33,559 nucleotides of DNA, taken from assembly GCA_025361285.1 (NCBI GenBank), contig JANYAP010000028.1, positions 1 to 33,559 of the forward strand, written 5' to 3'. A program made the position numbers and the translations under genes. The stretch's first letter is position 1. Each line of letters opens with the position of its first letter. Below are positions 8,436-16,900 of this stretch, piece by piece. Under the pieces are notes generated by a model, which worked only from the letters and a program-made list of their open reading frames with translations, searched no databases and was not told the origin of the DNA. The stretch is from Bacteroidales bacterium (GTDB lineage: Bacteria > Bacteroidota > Bacteroidia > Bacteroidales > JAAUTT01).

Positions 8436-8473
8436 CTTACGACTTCTGTCTTACGACTTTTCTCTTACGACTT
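8436..8473 (+). repeat. Three 14-bp repeats with CTTACGACTT core
   Basis: CTTACGACTT occurs at 8436, 8450 and 8464, a 14-bp period, ending 19 nt before the aguA start. The spacing is close to one and a third helical turns. It could be a binding array or simply repeat debris. Confidence 0.65.
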
Positions 8474-8492
8474 AATACTCAATACTTAAAAA

Positions 8493-9533
8493 ATGAATAA
8501 CACCCCCCGCACCCTAGGATACCGATTTCTGGCCGAATGGGAAAAACACGAAGCCACTTGGCTTACTTACCCTTACTTAAACGATTCGTTTCCCGGAAAG
8601 CTCGATAGTGTGTATAGTTCTTATATAGAATTTATAAAGCAAATTTCGCTTGGCGAAAAGGTTCGCATTAATGTACCCGACGAATTGCATAAGCAGAAGT
8701 TAATTAATCAATTATATGTTGCAGGAGTCGATTTGTCGGCAATAGAATTATTCTTAAATCCATCCGACGATGTTTGGTGTCGCGACCATGGCCCAGCGTT
8801 TGTTATAAACCCTAATGCTACCGATAAAAAAGCCATTGTAAGCTGGGAGTTTAACGCTTGGGGCGGAAAATATCCCTCGGCGCTCGACAACCAAATACCC
8901 GATAAAATAGCCAGTACGTTTAAACTACCAATTTATCGCCCCGGAATTGTTATGGAAGGTGGTTCTGTAGAGTTTAATGGTGCTGGAACCATTTTAACAT
9001 CGAAAGCTTGCCTATTAAATAATAATCGAAATCCTGGTCTTTCGCTATGTGAAATTGAATCGTACTTATGCGATTATTATGGCGCAATTAAGGTGTTATG
9101 GCTTGGTGATGGCATTGCTGGCGACGACACCAACGGCCATATCGACGATATTACCCGATTCGTTAACGAAAACACAGTAGTTACTGTGGTTGAAACCAAT
9201 GAATACGACGAAAACTACCGTCCGCTTCAAGCTAATTTAGAAGAACTAAAAAGAATGCGCTTGCCCGATGGTAAACCGCTTAATATTATTGAATTACCAA
9301 TGCCAAACGCCCAATATTGGGATGGCATACGGTTACCAGCTTCGTACGCCAATTTCTATATTGCAAACGCTGCCGTTATTGTTCCAACGTTTCGTTGCAT
9401 TCAGGACGAAGTTGCACTCGAAATACTCTCGAAAGTATTTCGCGACCGCCCCGTGGTTGGTATCGATTCGGTTGATATTGTATGGGGTTTAGGAAGTTTT
9501 CATTGCCTAAGCCAGCAGGAACCAGCTGTTTAG
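8493..9533 (+). CDS. aguA: Agmatine deiminase
   Basis: This enzyme converts agmatine to N-carbamoylputrescine and ammonia, the first step before AguB. It belongs to the peptidylarginine-deiminase-like (guanidino-group modifying) fold. All catalytic residues are visible: D98 in WCRDHGP, E155 in VMEGGS, H216 and D218 in NGHIDD, and the nucleophile C338 in GSFHCLSQQEP. The length of 346 residues is normal. The start is the ATG at 8493. No promoter of the TAnnTTTG type lies directly upstream, so expression may depend on read-through from aguB across the repeat-filled 213-nt gap. The arginine decarboxylase that would supply agmatine is not in the window. Confidence 0.95.
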   Translation: MNNTPRTLGYRFLAEWEKHEATWLTYPYLNDSFPGKLDSVYSSYIEFIKQISLGEKVRINVPDELHKQKLINQLYVAGVDLSAIELFLNPSDDVWCRDHGPAFVINPNATDKKAIVSWEFNAWGGKYPSALDNQIPDKIASTFKLPIYRPGIVMEGGSVEFNGAGTILTSKACLLNNNRNPGLSLCEIESYLCDYYGAIKVLWLGDGIAGDDTNGHIDDITRFVNENTVVTVVETNEYDENYRPLQANLEELKRMRLPDGKPLNIIELPMPNAQYWDGIRLPASYANFYIANAAVIVPTFRCIQDEVALEILSKVFRDRPVVGIDSVDIVWGLGSFHCLSQQEPAV

Positions 9534-9566
9534 GGCTAAACCAATGCATTAAACTTTTATAATCAA

Positions 9567-9704
9567 TACTTCGGTAACTTTTTGGTGGGTGTTGGTGACT
9601 TGGTGATTTTGTGGCTATTACATAATTATTGCTACCAAAACACAAAAACACCAAATTGCACCAAATAAAAGAGTTGAAAAATATAATTTGAAAGTTTACC
9701 GAAC
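9567..9704. repeat. Imperfect palindromic intergenic element
   Basis: Outer arms TTCGGTAACTTT (near 9569) and AAAGTTTACCGAA (near 9691) pair imperfectly. Inside them, GGTG-rich sequence (TTTGGTGGGTGTTGGTGACT) faces CACC-rich sequence (CACAAAAACACCAAATTGCA). It resembles the ACCACAAAGACACCAAG-type repeats found between genes in Bacteroidota. It lies downstream of aguA, and no gene is seen in it. Confidence 0.5.
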
Positions 9705-9745
9705 TATTGATAATATAATCCAATGTCGTTTAGTTAAGGTTTTAA

Positions 9746-9956
9746 AAGCCTGAAGGGCTTTAATTTGAATAACCGCCAGTAGAACTGGTGGTAAATTCAA
9801 ATTCGCTCTCCACAACCCTGAACTTATCGGAGCGGTCTCACCGAAGGTAAAGGGTTGAATTTAAACACATTCAACCCATTCAAGGTTGCAAATAGCCCTA
9901 ACTCTTTTAACCACAGGTGTAACCCGTGGCTATTCAAATTAAAGCCCTTCAGGCTT
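9746..9956. mobile_element. MITE/REP-like element with 26-bp terminal inverted repeats
   Basis: The ends, 9746-9771 and 9931-9956, are perfect 26-bp inverted repeats built on AAGCCTGAAGGGCTTTAATT. Just inside each end is a small hairpin: ACCGCCAG/CTGGTGGT at 9772-9792 and CCACAGGT/ACCCGTGG at 9911-9929. The core of about 140 bp contains a second, weaker inverted pair (AACCCTGAA / GGGTTGAAT) and no reading frame of note. This structure fits non-autonomous repeats mobilised by REP-associated (RAYT) transposases. None is in the window, and no clear target-site duplication is visible. Confidence 0.6.
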
Positions 9957-10119
9957 AACTCAACAACATTGAAATAGTCTTCGAAAAAAATTTAAGCGTA
10001 TTGTAGTTTCTAAGCCAATTATTTCTTACCTTAATTATTAAATAATATATACTAGCACGCCTTAATTATATTAGTATATATTATTATAAATAAGTAAGTT
10101 ACCAGAAAATGGATAAGTA

Positions 10120-11565
10120 ATGAATGCTAACCAAAATTCAATTTTATACGTCGACGACGAAGAATACAACCTCGATGTATTTAAGGGATTGCTCGAAGAT
10201 AAGTACCATGTGTTAACCGAAACATCTACTTATAGGGCAATGAATCTGCTTAACTCGCACCAAGTTAAGGTAATATTTTCCGACCAGCGAATGCCCGAGG
10301 AGTCAGGTTTAGCCTTTCTGGAACGCATAACGCCTTTGTATCCCGATGCAATTAAAATAATTTTTACTGCATTTATCGACCACGAAGCAACATTAAAGGC
10401 TATAAACCAAGGTAATATTTACAAATTTATACTTAAACCATGGAATACCAAGGAAGTAATAACAACCATTGATAATGCAATTAGGGAATTCGATTTAAAG
10501 GTCGAAAACAGGCTGTTGGTAAATGAATTACAGAATAAAAACCTCGAACTGGAAGCCGCATTAACATTGGCAAAAGAAAACGAAAAGAAATTCTACGGAA
10601 TATTCGTTAACAACAACGATGGCATTATTATACAAAAGGACAGAAATATACTAGAGGCAAACCCAGCATTACTTAACATGTTAGGTTTAAAAGAAAATGT
10701 AAATAACGGAGAAATAGCCGATTACATTAAACGTAAAATTCCCGACTTGCTGTATAAACCCGAAACGCAAGTAAAAGAACCCAAATCGCATATCGTTGAA
10801 GTCGATTTTCAATCAAACTCAAATACAAAACGAAACATAGAACTTAATAGCTGTAAGATAGACTATAAGGGCAAGCCAGCAATCCTTTCCATAATACGCG
10901 ACATAACCGACCGTAAGCATGAGGAAAAAAAGATTATGGAAGCTATTATCTGCACTCAGGAACAGGAACAAAGCCGCTATGCTCGCGAACTACACGATGG
11001 AATAGGGCCAATACTTTCTACCTTAAAAATGTATATCGAATGGCTTGCCGACAGCGCCAACGTTACTAATAAGGAAAAAATAAGCCGCCAATCGATACAC
11101 GCTATAAACGAAGCCATAAATTTGGTTAAGGAAATTGCCAATAACTTAAGCCCTCATATATTACAGCGCTTCGGACTTGTAAACGCCATAAAAACATATT
11201 TAGAGAGAATTAGTGAGACTAGTAAAATGGAATTTGTTGTTTCGTCGAATTTAACTGGCAAGCTGGTAGATAATACCGAAATTTCGCTTTACCGAATAAT
11301 GCTCGAATGCATAAATAATTCGCTAAAACATGCTGATGCTAAGAAAATTTTTCTTAAATTTAAGAAACAAGAAAACAATATTACAATTAGCTATTCCGAC
11401 AACGGAAAAGGGTTTGACATTAAGCATGTTTCCGAGAATAAAAAAGGTATGGGGCTTTATAATATTCAGAATAGAATTAAACTGATGGGTGGAGATATTC
11501 GAATTACTTCGAATTTAGGCATAGGAACCGATATTGAAATAAATATACCATTGTATGAGCAGTAA
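10120..11565 (+). CDS. REC-PAS-HisKA_3 histidine kinase
   Basis: This 481-residue soluble kinase starts with a receiver domain (about 7-120; D55 in VIFSDQRMPEESG, K106 in ILKPWNT). A short coiled coil (125-155) and a PAS domain (about 155-265, ending SIIRDITDRKHEEK) follow. The dimerisation/phosphoacceptor domain is HisKA_3 (NarX/DesK type), with H292 in SRYARELHDGIGPILSTLK. The ATPase domain shows LECINNSLKHADA, SDNGKGFD and KGMGLYNIQNR. The N-terminal REC means it can receive phosphate from another kinase. The gene overlaps the downstream response regulator gene by 11 nt, so the two form a translationally coupled pair. No membrane segment is present. The start is the ATG at 10120. The upstream 160 nt is very AT-rich, without a clear TAnnTTTG box. 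Confidence 0.92.
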   Translation: MNANQNSILYVDDEEYNLDVFKGLLEDKYHVLTETSTYRAMNLLNSHQVKVIFSDQRMPEESGLAFLERITPLYPDAIKIIFTAFIDHEATLKAINQGNIYKFILKPWNTKEVITTIDNAIREFDLKVENRLLVNELQNKNLELEAALTLAKENEKKFYGIFVNNNDGIIIQKDRNILEANPALLNMLGLKENVNNGEIADYIKRKIPDLLYKPETQVKEPKSHIVEVDFQSNSNTKRNIELNSCKIDYKGKPAILSIIRDITDRKHEEKKIMEAIICTQEQEQSRYARELHDGIGPILSTLKMYIEWLADSANVTNKEKISRQSIHAINEAINLVKEIANNLSPHILQRFGLVNAIKTYLERISETSKMEFVVSSNLTGKLVDNTEISLYRIMLECINNSLKHADAKKIFLKFKKQENNITISYSDNGKGFDIKHVSENKKGMGLYNIQNRIKLMGGDIRITSNLGIGTDIEINIPLYEQ

Positions 11566-12214
11566 AATAAGGGTGTTATTAGTTGACGATCACGATATGT
11601 TTCGCGATGGAGTTAAGTTGCTACTCTCAAGCGGCAGCGAAGTAGAGGTTGTGGCCGAAGCCCGAAATGGACAGGAGTTTCTAGACATAGTTGAGGATAT
11701 TAAACCCGATGTGGTGCTTATGGATATTGCCATGCCAGTAATGGACGGAATAGAAGCATCGCGAATAGTACATGAGCGGTTTCCCGACCTTAAAATATTA
11801 GCACTAACCATGTTTGGCGACGAAAAGTACTATTACCAACTAATTCAGTATAACATAAAAGGGTTTATTCTGAAATCGTCGGGCATAAGCGAGCTAATAG
11901 GCGCGGTTATTCAAGTGTTTAACGGAACAAATTACTTTTCTAACGAGCTATTAGTTAAGCTTTTGGCTAATATTAATTTCGAGAAGTCGAAAATTTCCGA
12001 ACAAATACAAAGCGAAAAGCTGTCGAAGCGCGAAGTTGAAATTATGCAGGAAATTAGCTCAGGATTATCGAACGAAAAAATATCGGAAAAGCTTAATATA
12101 AGCCTCGCCACAGTAAAGACGCACCGTGCCAACTTACTTTTAAAAACAGGTAGTAATAATACCGCCAGCCTTGTAATGTATGCAATTAAGAATAAGCTAA
12201 TTGATGCAGATTAG
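11555..12214 (+). CDS. LuxR/NarL-family response regulator
   Basis: This 219-residue regulator has a receiver domain (1-125) with acidic pocket D11/D12, phosphoacceptor D57 (VVLMDIAMPVMDG), T85 and K107 (FILKSSG). The C-terminal LuxR-type helix-turn-helix is at about 155-215 (LSKREVEIMQEISSGLSNEKI, then NISLATVKTHRANLLLKTG). It is the expected partner of the HisKA_3 kinase encoded just upstream, whose frame overlaps its first 11 nt. It should bind DNA as a dimer when phosphorylated. Targets are unknown. The gene converges on the GNAT gene, with 42 nt between the two stop codons and no obvious terminator hairpin. Confidence 0.95.
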   Translation: MSSKIRVLLVDDHDMFRDGVKLLLSSGSEVEVVAEARNGQEFLDIVEDIKPDVVLMDIAMPVMDGIEASRIVHERFPDLKILALTMFGDEKYYYQLIQYNIKGFILKSSGISELIGAVIQVFNGTNYFSNELLVKLLANINFEKSKISEQIQSEKLSKREVEIMQEISSGLSNEKISEKLNISLATVKTHRANLLLKTGSNNTASLVMYAIKNKLIDAD

Positions 12215-12256
12215 AATTATGTAGGCTTAACCATTGACTAACACGATAAAGACGCT

Positions 12257-12655
12257 CTACTCCGTTCTGGGAATAATAAACCCGTAATCGACTTTTTTGA
12301 ACCCTATTTTAGGGTAAAAATTTGCAGCCCCCGAAGCCGTAAGCAGCAACAGCATGCACTTTGGTCCAATTTGTTCCTTGTTTATTTCAATTAATTGTTT
12401 GCCAATGCCTTTTCGTTGATAAACATTACGTACTGCAATATCGGAAAGGTAACAACAATAAGAAAAGTCGGTAAGGGAGCGGGTTATGCCCACCAAATCA
12501 GTTCCGTCCCAGGCTGTAACAATTAGATTGGAGTTTTTATACATATCGGCAACTCGCTTCAAATCCATAACAGGGCGGTTAATACCAGAGCTTTGGTATA
12601 AATCGGCAATTTGTTCGGCTGGTGGTATAACACCAATTTCGTAAGTAATGTCCAT
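12257..12655 (-). CDS. GNAT-family N-acetyltransferase
   Basis: This is a compact 132-residue GNAT domain. The acetyl-CoA pyrophosphate loop is Q80-R-K-G-I-G85 (VYQRKGIGKQLIE), preceded by the strand CYLSDIAVRNVY. The C-terminal ANFYPKIGFKKVDYGF is the usual GNAT beta-bulge end. It transfers acetyl from acetyl-CoA to an unidentified amine. It lies 99 nt downstream of nspC on the same strand and may be the third gene of a kinase-nspC-GNAT unit, which makes a polyamine or related amine a possible substrate. It is shorter than SpeG-type spermidine acetyltransferases and shows no specific likeness to them. The start is the ATG at 12655. Confidence 0.88.
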   Translation of the reverse strand: MDITYEIGVIPPAEQIADLYQSSGINRPVMDLKRVADMYKNSNLIVTAWDGTDLVGITRSLTDFSYCCYLSDIAVRNVYQRKGIGKQLIEINKEQIGPKCMLLLLTASGAANFYPKIGFKKVDYGFIIPRTE

Positions 12656-12754
12656 AATTGTGGTAGTTTTTTTTGCTAAAATTAAATATATCTTGGATAT
12701 TTAAGATATAAACATCCTAATTTAAAAAATGTTAAACGGCATATAAGATGGTTT

Positions 12755-13897
12755 TTAGCTTAGCTTATTTTTATAATCGGAAAACCCAAATTTACGCACT
12801 AATCTAAACCCGGTATTGTTATTCCAAACGCCAATGGAAGGATGCTGCACCCCATTAAAGAAGGTGGTTTTAACCATAGTGTAATGAATCATATCTTCGA
12901 ATACTATTTTATCGCCAACCTTAAGGGGGTTGTCGAATGACCAATCGCCAACATAATCGCCTGCTAAACAGCTGTTACCCCCCATTCTGTAAGTTGGTTT
13001 TTCCGCTATTGGATTAAAGTACGAACCTTCAATGCGTGGCTTATATGGCATTTCCAAGCAATCGGGCATGTGTCCAGTAAACGAAACATCTAAAATGGCA
13101 GTTGTAATTCCATTGTTGTCAACAATATCGAGAACTGTGGAGACTAAAACACCTGTTTCCCATGCAAATGCGCTGCCTGGCTCGAGAATTACATGCACAT
13201 TGTATTTCTGTTTAAAGTTGCGTAGAATTCTAACAAGGTGTTCAATATCATAACCTTGACGAGTCATTAAATGTCCGCCACCAAAATTTACCCATTTTAC
13301 CTGCGAAATTAAATTGCCAAATTTATGCTCGAATGCGGTTAATGCGTTCTCCAAATCGGTTGGGTATGACTCGCAAAGTGAGTGAAAATGAAGCCCGTCA
13401 ACGCCCTCGGGTAGCTTACCGTTAAGCTGGCTTGCCAAAACGCCCAATCGCGAGCCTGGTGCGCATGGGTTGTAAAGCGATGTTTCTACCTCCGAAAACT
13501 CGTGATTTACCCTTAACCCAACCGAAACACGTTCTTTAGATTGCTGCACACGAGGTAAAAAACGCTGTAACTGATTAATAGAGTTAAAAGTAACATAACT
13601 GCTATATGTAAGTGTTTCGTCGAAATCGACATCGTTATATGCTGCCGAAAACGTGTGTGCTTTGCATTTCATTTCTTCGAAAGCTAGCCTAGCTTCGTGT
13701 AAGCCACTGGCAGCAGCACCCGAAATATATTCCTTAACAATAGGGAAAACGTTCCATAGCGCAAATCCTTTAAAAGCGAGTATAATCTCAACATCGGCGG
13801 CTTTGCTAACCGAGCTTATTATTTGCAGGTTACGGCGTAACAAAGCTTCGTCGATTATGTAACAAGGCGAAGGAACATTGGTGTAATTTATGGCCAT
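12755..13897 (-). CDS. nspC: Carboxynorspermidine/carboxyspermidine decarboxylase
   Basis: This PLP enzyme of the alanine-racemase fold (type III) decarboxylates carboxyspermidine or carboxynorspermidine to spermidine or norspermidine. The PLP lysine is K43 in ILAFKGFALW. The phosphate-binding segment is FGGGHL (about 205-210), with EPGSAFAWETG at 239-249. The active-site Cys from the partner subunit is C310 in MGGNSCLAGD. The length of 380 residues is typical. It is the final step of the route that starts from putrescine, which aguA/aguB in this window would supply. The carboxyspermidine dehydrogenase is not here. The ATG at 13897 is 24 nt behind the stop of the 1602-residue kinase, so the two are probably cotranscribed. 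Which product is made cannot be read from sequence alone. Confidence 0.93.
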   Translation of the reverse strand: MAINYTNVPSPCYIIDEALLRRNLQIISSVSKAADVEIILAFKGFALWNVFPIVKEYISGAAASGLHEARLAFEEMKCKAHTFSAAYNDVDFDETLTYSSYVTFNSINQLQRFLPRVQQSKERVSVGLRVNHEFSEVETSLYNPCAPGSRLGVLASQLNGKLPEGVDGLHFHSLCESYPTDLENALTAFEHKFGNLISQVKWVNFGGGHLMTRQGYDIEHLVRILRNFKQKYNVHVILEPGSAFAWETGVLVSTVLDIVDNNGITTAILDVSFTGHMPDCLEMPYKPRIEGSYFNPIAEKPTYRMGGNSCLAGDYVGDWSFDNPLKVGDKIVFEDMIHYTMVKTTFFNGVQHPSIGVWNNNTGFRLVRKFGFSDYKNKLS

Positions 13898-13921
13898 TTG
13901 TGTGAAGTTTGTAATTAGGAG

Positions 13922-16900
13922 TTAGCCCTCCATTGTGGCTAATTCGTCCTTTAATTGCAACAAAATAATTGGAATAGTTTTTGCGAAAATAGGTATTACT
14001 TCTTTCAGTTTACCGTCGTCAAAGGTAGCTTTTCCGGCGCTTTCCATATCGCGTATTACTTGTTTAAGGCTTTCTATTTCCATAAAATCGATTGATGGTT
14101 TTAGCTTATGTGCTAAATCGCCAACTTTTGAGTAATTATTACGCTCATATTCAACGAGTATTTCATCTAAAATAGGCTGTGTTGTATCGATAAATAATTG
14201 TATCATTTCTCTGATTGAGTCCTTATTATTGCTAAACATGTTCAACAGCGTTTTTAATCCATACAGTTTACCCGAAGCGTTAGCTTGTTTCATATTACCG
14301 TCAATTAATTCATCTAAAGTATTACTTTTGGGCGACGTTTTTTTAACATACTTTCTTATAATGTTTAATAAATCGTCGGCTTCGAAAGGTTTGGTAATAT
14401 AGTCGTTCATGCCCGACTCCAATGCTTGTTCCTTGGAACCCTTTAAAGCAGCTGCAGTTAGTGCAATAATAGGCAAATCGAGCTTTAGCTGCTCACGAAT
14501 TATTACGGTGGCTTCTACGCCTCCCATTTCGGGCATTTGTTTATCCATAAACACAATATCGTACTCTTTTTTCTCAAGCATTTCTATAGCAATTAGCCCG
14601 TTTTCGGCAATATCAGGTTCAACCTTCCAGTTTCGGAAAATAGCTTTAATAAGAAATTGGTTAACTTTGTGATCCTCAGCCACAAGAACACGCAAATTCG
14701 AGAGGTCGATTGGTTCGCTATGATCTTGAATTTCATCTTTTAACACATCTACATTGCCATCGGGCAACGGAATGGTAAAATAAAACTTCGATCCTTTGCC
14801 TTTTTTACTTTCAATATTAATTTCGCCGTTCATCATTTCAACAAGTTGTTTGGAAATGGCTAGTCCCAAGCCAGTTCCGCCATATTTTCGACTTACACTT
14901 TCGTCCTCCTGACTAAAGATATCGAAAATAGATTGTTGCTTTTCAATGTCGATACCAATGCCGGTATCTTTTACATAAAAATTAACAAAATTTATGTTCA
15001 ACTCGCGTTTATCCAATACCACACCTAGCTCAACGTAACCATCGGATGTAAATTTCAGTGCATTCCCCAAAAGGTTAACAAGTATTTGGTTTATACGAAC
15101 CGGATCGCCAAGCAAGCTCATATTAAGCTTAGGATCAATACTATACCGTAAATCTACTTCTTTATCTTTAGCGGTAAATTCGAGCGATTTAATAAGTGAT
15201 GAAACTAATTTATCAATGCGAATATCAATTTTTTCGAGCTGCAATTTACCTTCAGTTATTTTCGAAAAATCTAGTATGTCGTTAATAATCACCAACAAAT
15301 TGTCGGCTGATGAAATAATGGCATCGAGATAATTAGTTTGCGTTTCTTCCATTTTGGTTTTACGCAGTAGCTTGCTTAAGCCAATAATACCGTTCATTGG
15401 AGTACGTATTTCATGGCTCATATTAGCTAAAAATCTACTCTTTGCAACGTTAGCTCTTTCCGATTCGGCTTTTGCCAAAATTAGCTCGGAGGCCATCTTT
15501 TTTATATGATCGATATCGGTGTTAACCCCTGTAATACGAATAGGTTTACCAGCTTCGTCCCATTCCATTATTTTTCCACGAACAAGCACCCATTTATATT
15601 TACCTTTTGCTGTAAGAAGCCGTTGCTCAGTTTCGTAGAACTCAGTTTCTCCGTTTAGGTGTCGCTGCAAATTATTATCGGCTGTTTCCACATCGTCGGC
15701 GAAATAAAGCTTGCGCCATTTGTTGATATGTATTCGGTCGGATTTTGCTGGATACCCTAACATATCGAACGTTGAAGCTGTAAGAAATAATTCGCCCGTT
15801 TGATAGTTCCAATCCCAAAGGCCATTATTACCACCTTTAAGGGCAATTTGTAGTCGTTCTTCGCTTTTCGTAATTATTTCCTCGGCAAGTTTTCGAGAAG
15901 TAATATCGCGGAAAAGCCAAAAATGACCAATATACCTATCGTGCAGAAAAAGAGGCACATAATCTCTTTCGAAGAATCGACCGTCCTGTAATTCAATTTC
16001 TTCGTTTATCTCAATAAATTTATCGGAAAGTACCTTATTAAAACGAGCAATATATTGATCGGGGTTTTTAAAAAGAAGATGTGTTTGCCTAATAATATCA
16101 ACGCTTTGTGATCCAATCATTTGTTCGGGAGGCGATGAAATGGAAAAAAGCATGCAAAACTGCTGATTAATTATTATAACTTTTCCAGCATCGTCCTCAA
16201 CCATTAAGCCAGCCTGTAAACTGCTAATTATAGTCGACAACCTAAGCGAAGTAAATTCTAGCTCTTTTTGCGCTATATATCGGTCGGTAATTTCGCGAGA
16301 AACTGCAGTTATTTCGTTTATACCTCCTTCATTATCAACTATCTGAATGTTTTGCCCAATCCATTTAAGCTTGCCCGATTTAGTTAATATAGGAAATTCA
16401 AGATACGAGCTTGATACCTCATTTTCGACTTGATCTGAAAAGTATTTCGAAACGGAATCCTTGTATTCAGGCAAAACTAAATCGAAGTAATTCATTGTAA
16501 GCAATTCTTGCTCAGAATACTCCAGGAACTTAACAGCAATAGGGTTTACGTATAAAAAGTTACCATTCTCATCCGTTTTAAAAATAATCTCGCTTGCATT
16601 TTCAACTATCTGACGGTAACGCTTTTCGCTAACCTCAATAGTGTGCTTCCAAGTTTTATGTTCAAACGCTCTCGAAATAATTTCGGTAACCCTAACAATC
16701 AGCTTTCGTGTATCTTTTTTCCAATTTACAACTGAACTTATTGAACTAAAGCCAGTTAAACCAATTATATTATTCTCGCCAATAAGCATTGGGGCAATAA
16801 TTAACGATTTAATATTTCGAAAATCAATAAAAAAACTTGTTTCTCTCACACTATCAGGCAATTGCGACAAATGGTTTATATGAATATACTCATTGCGTTT

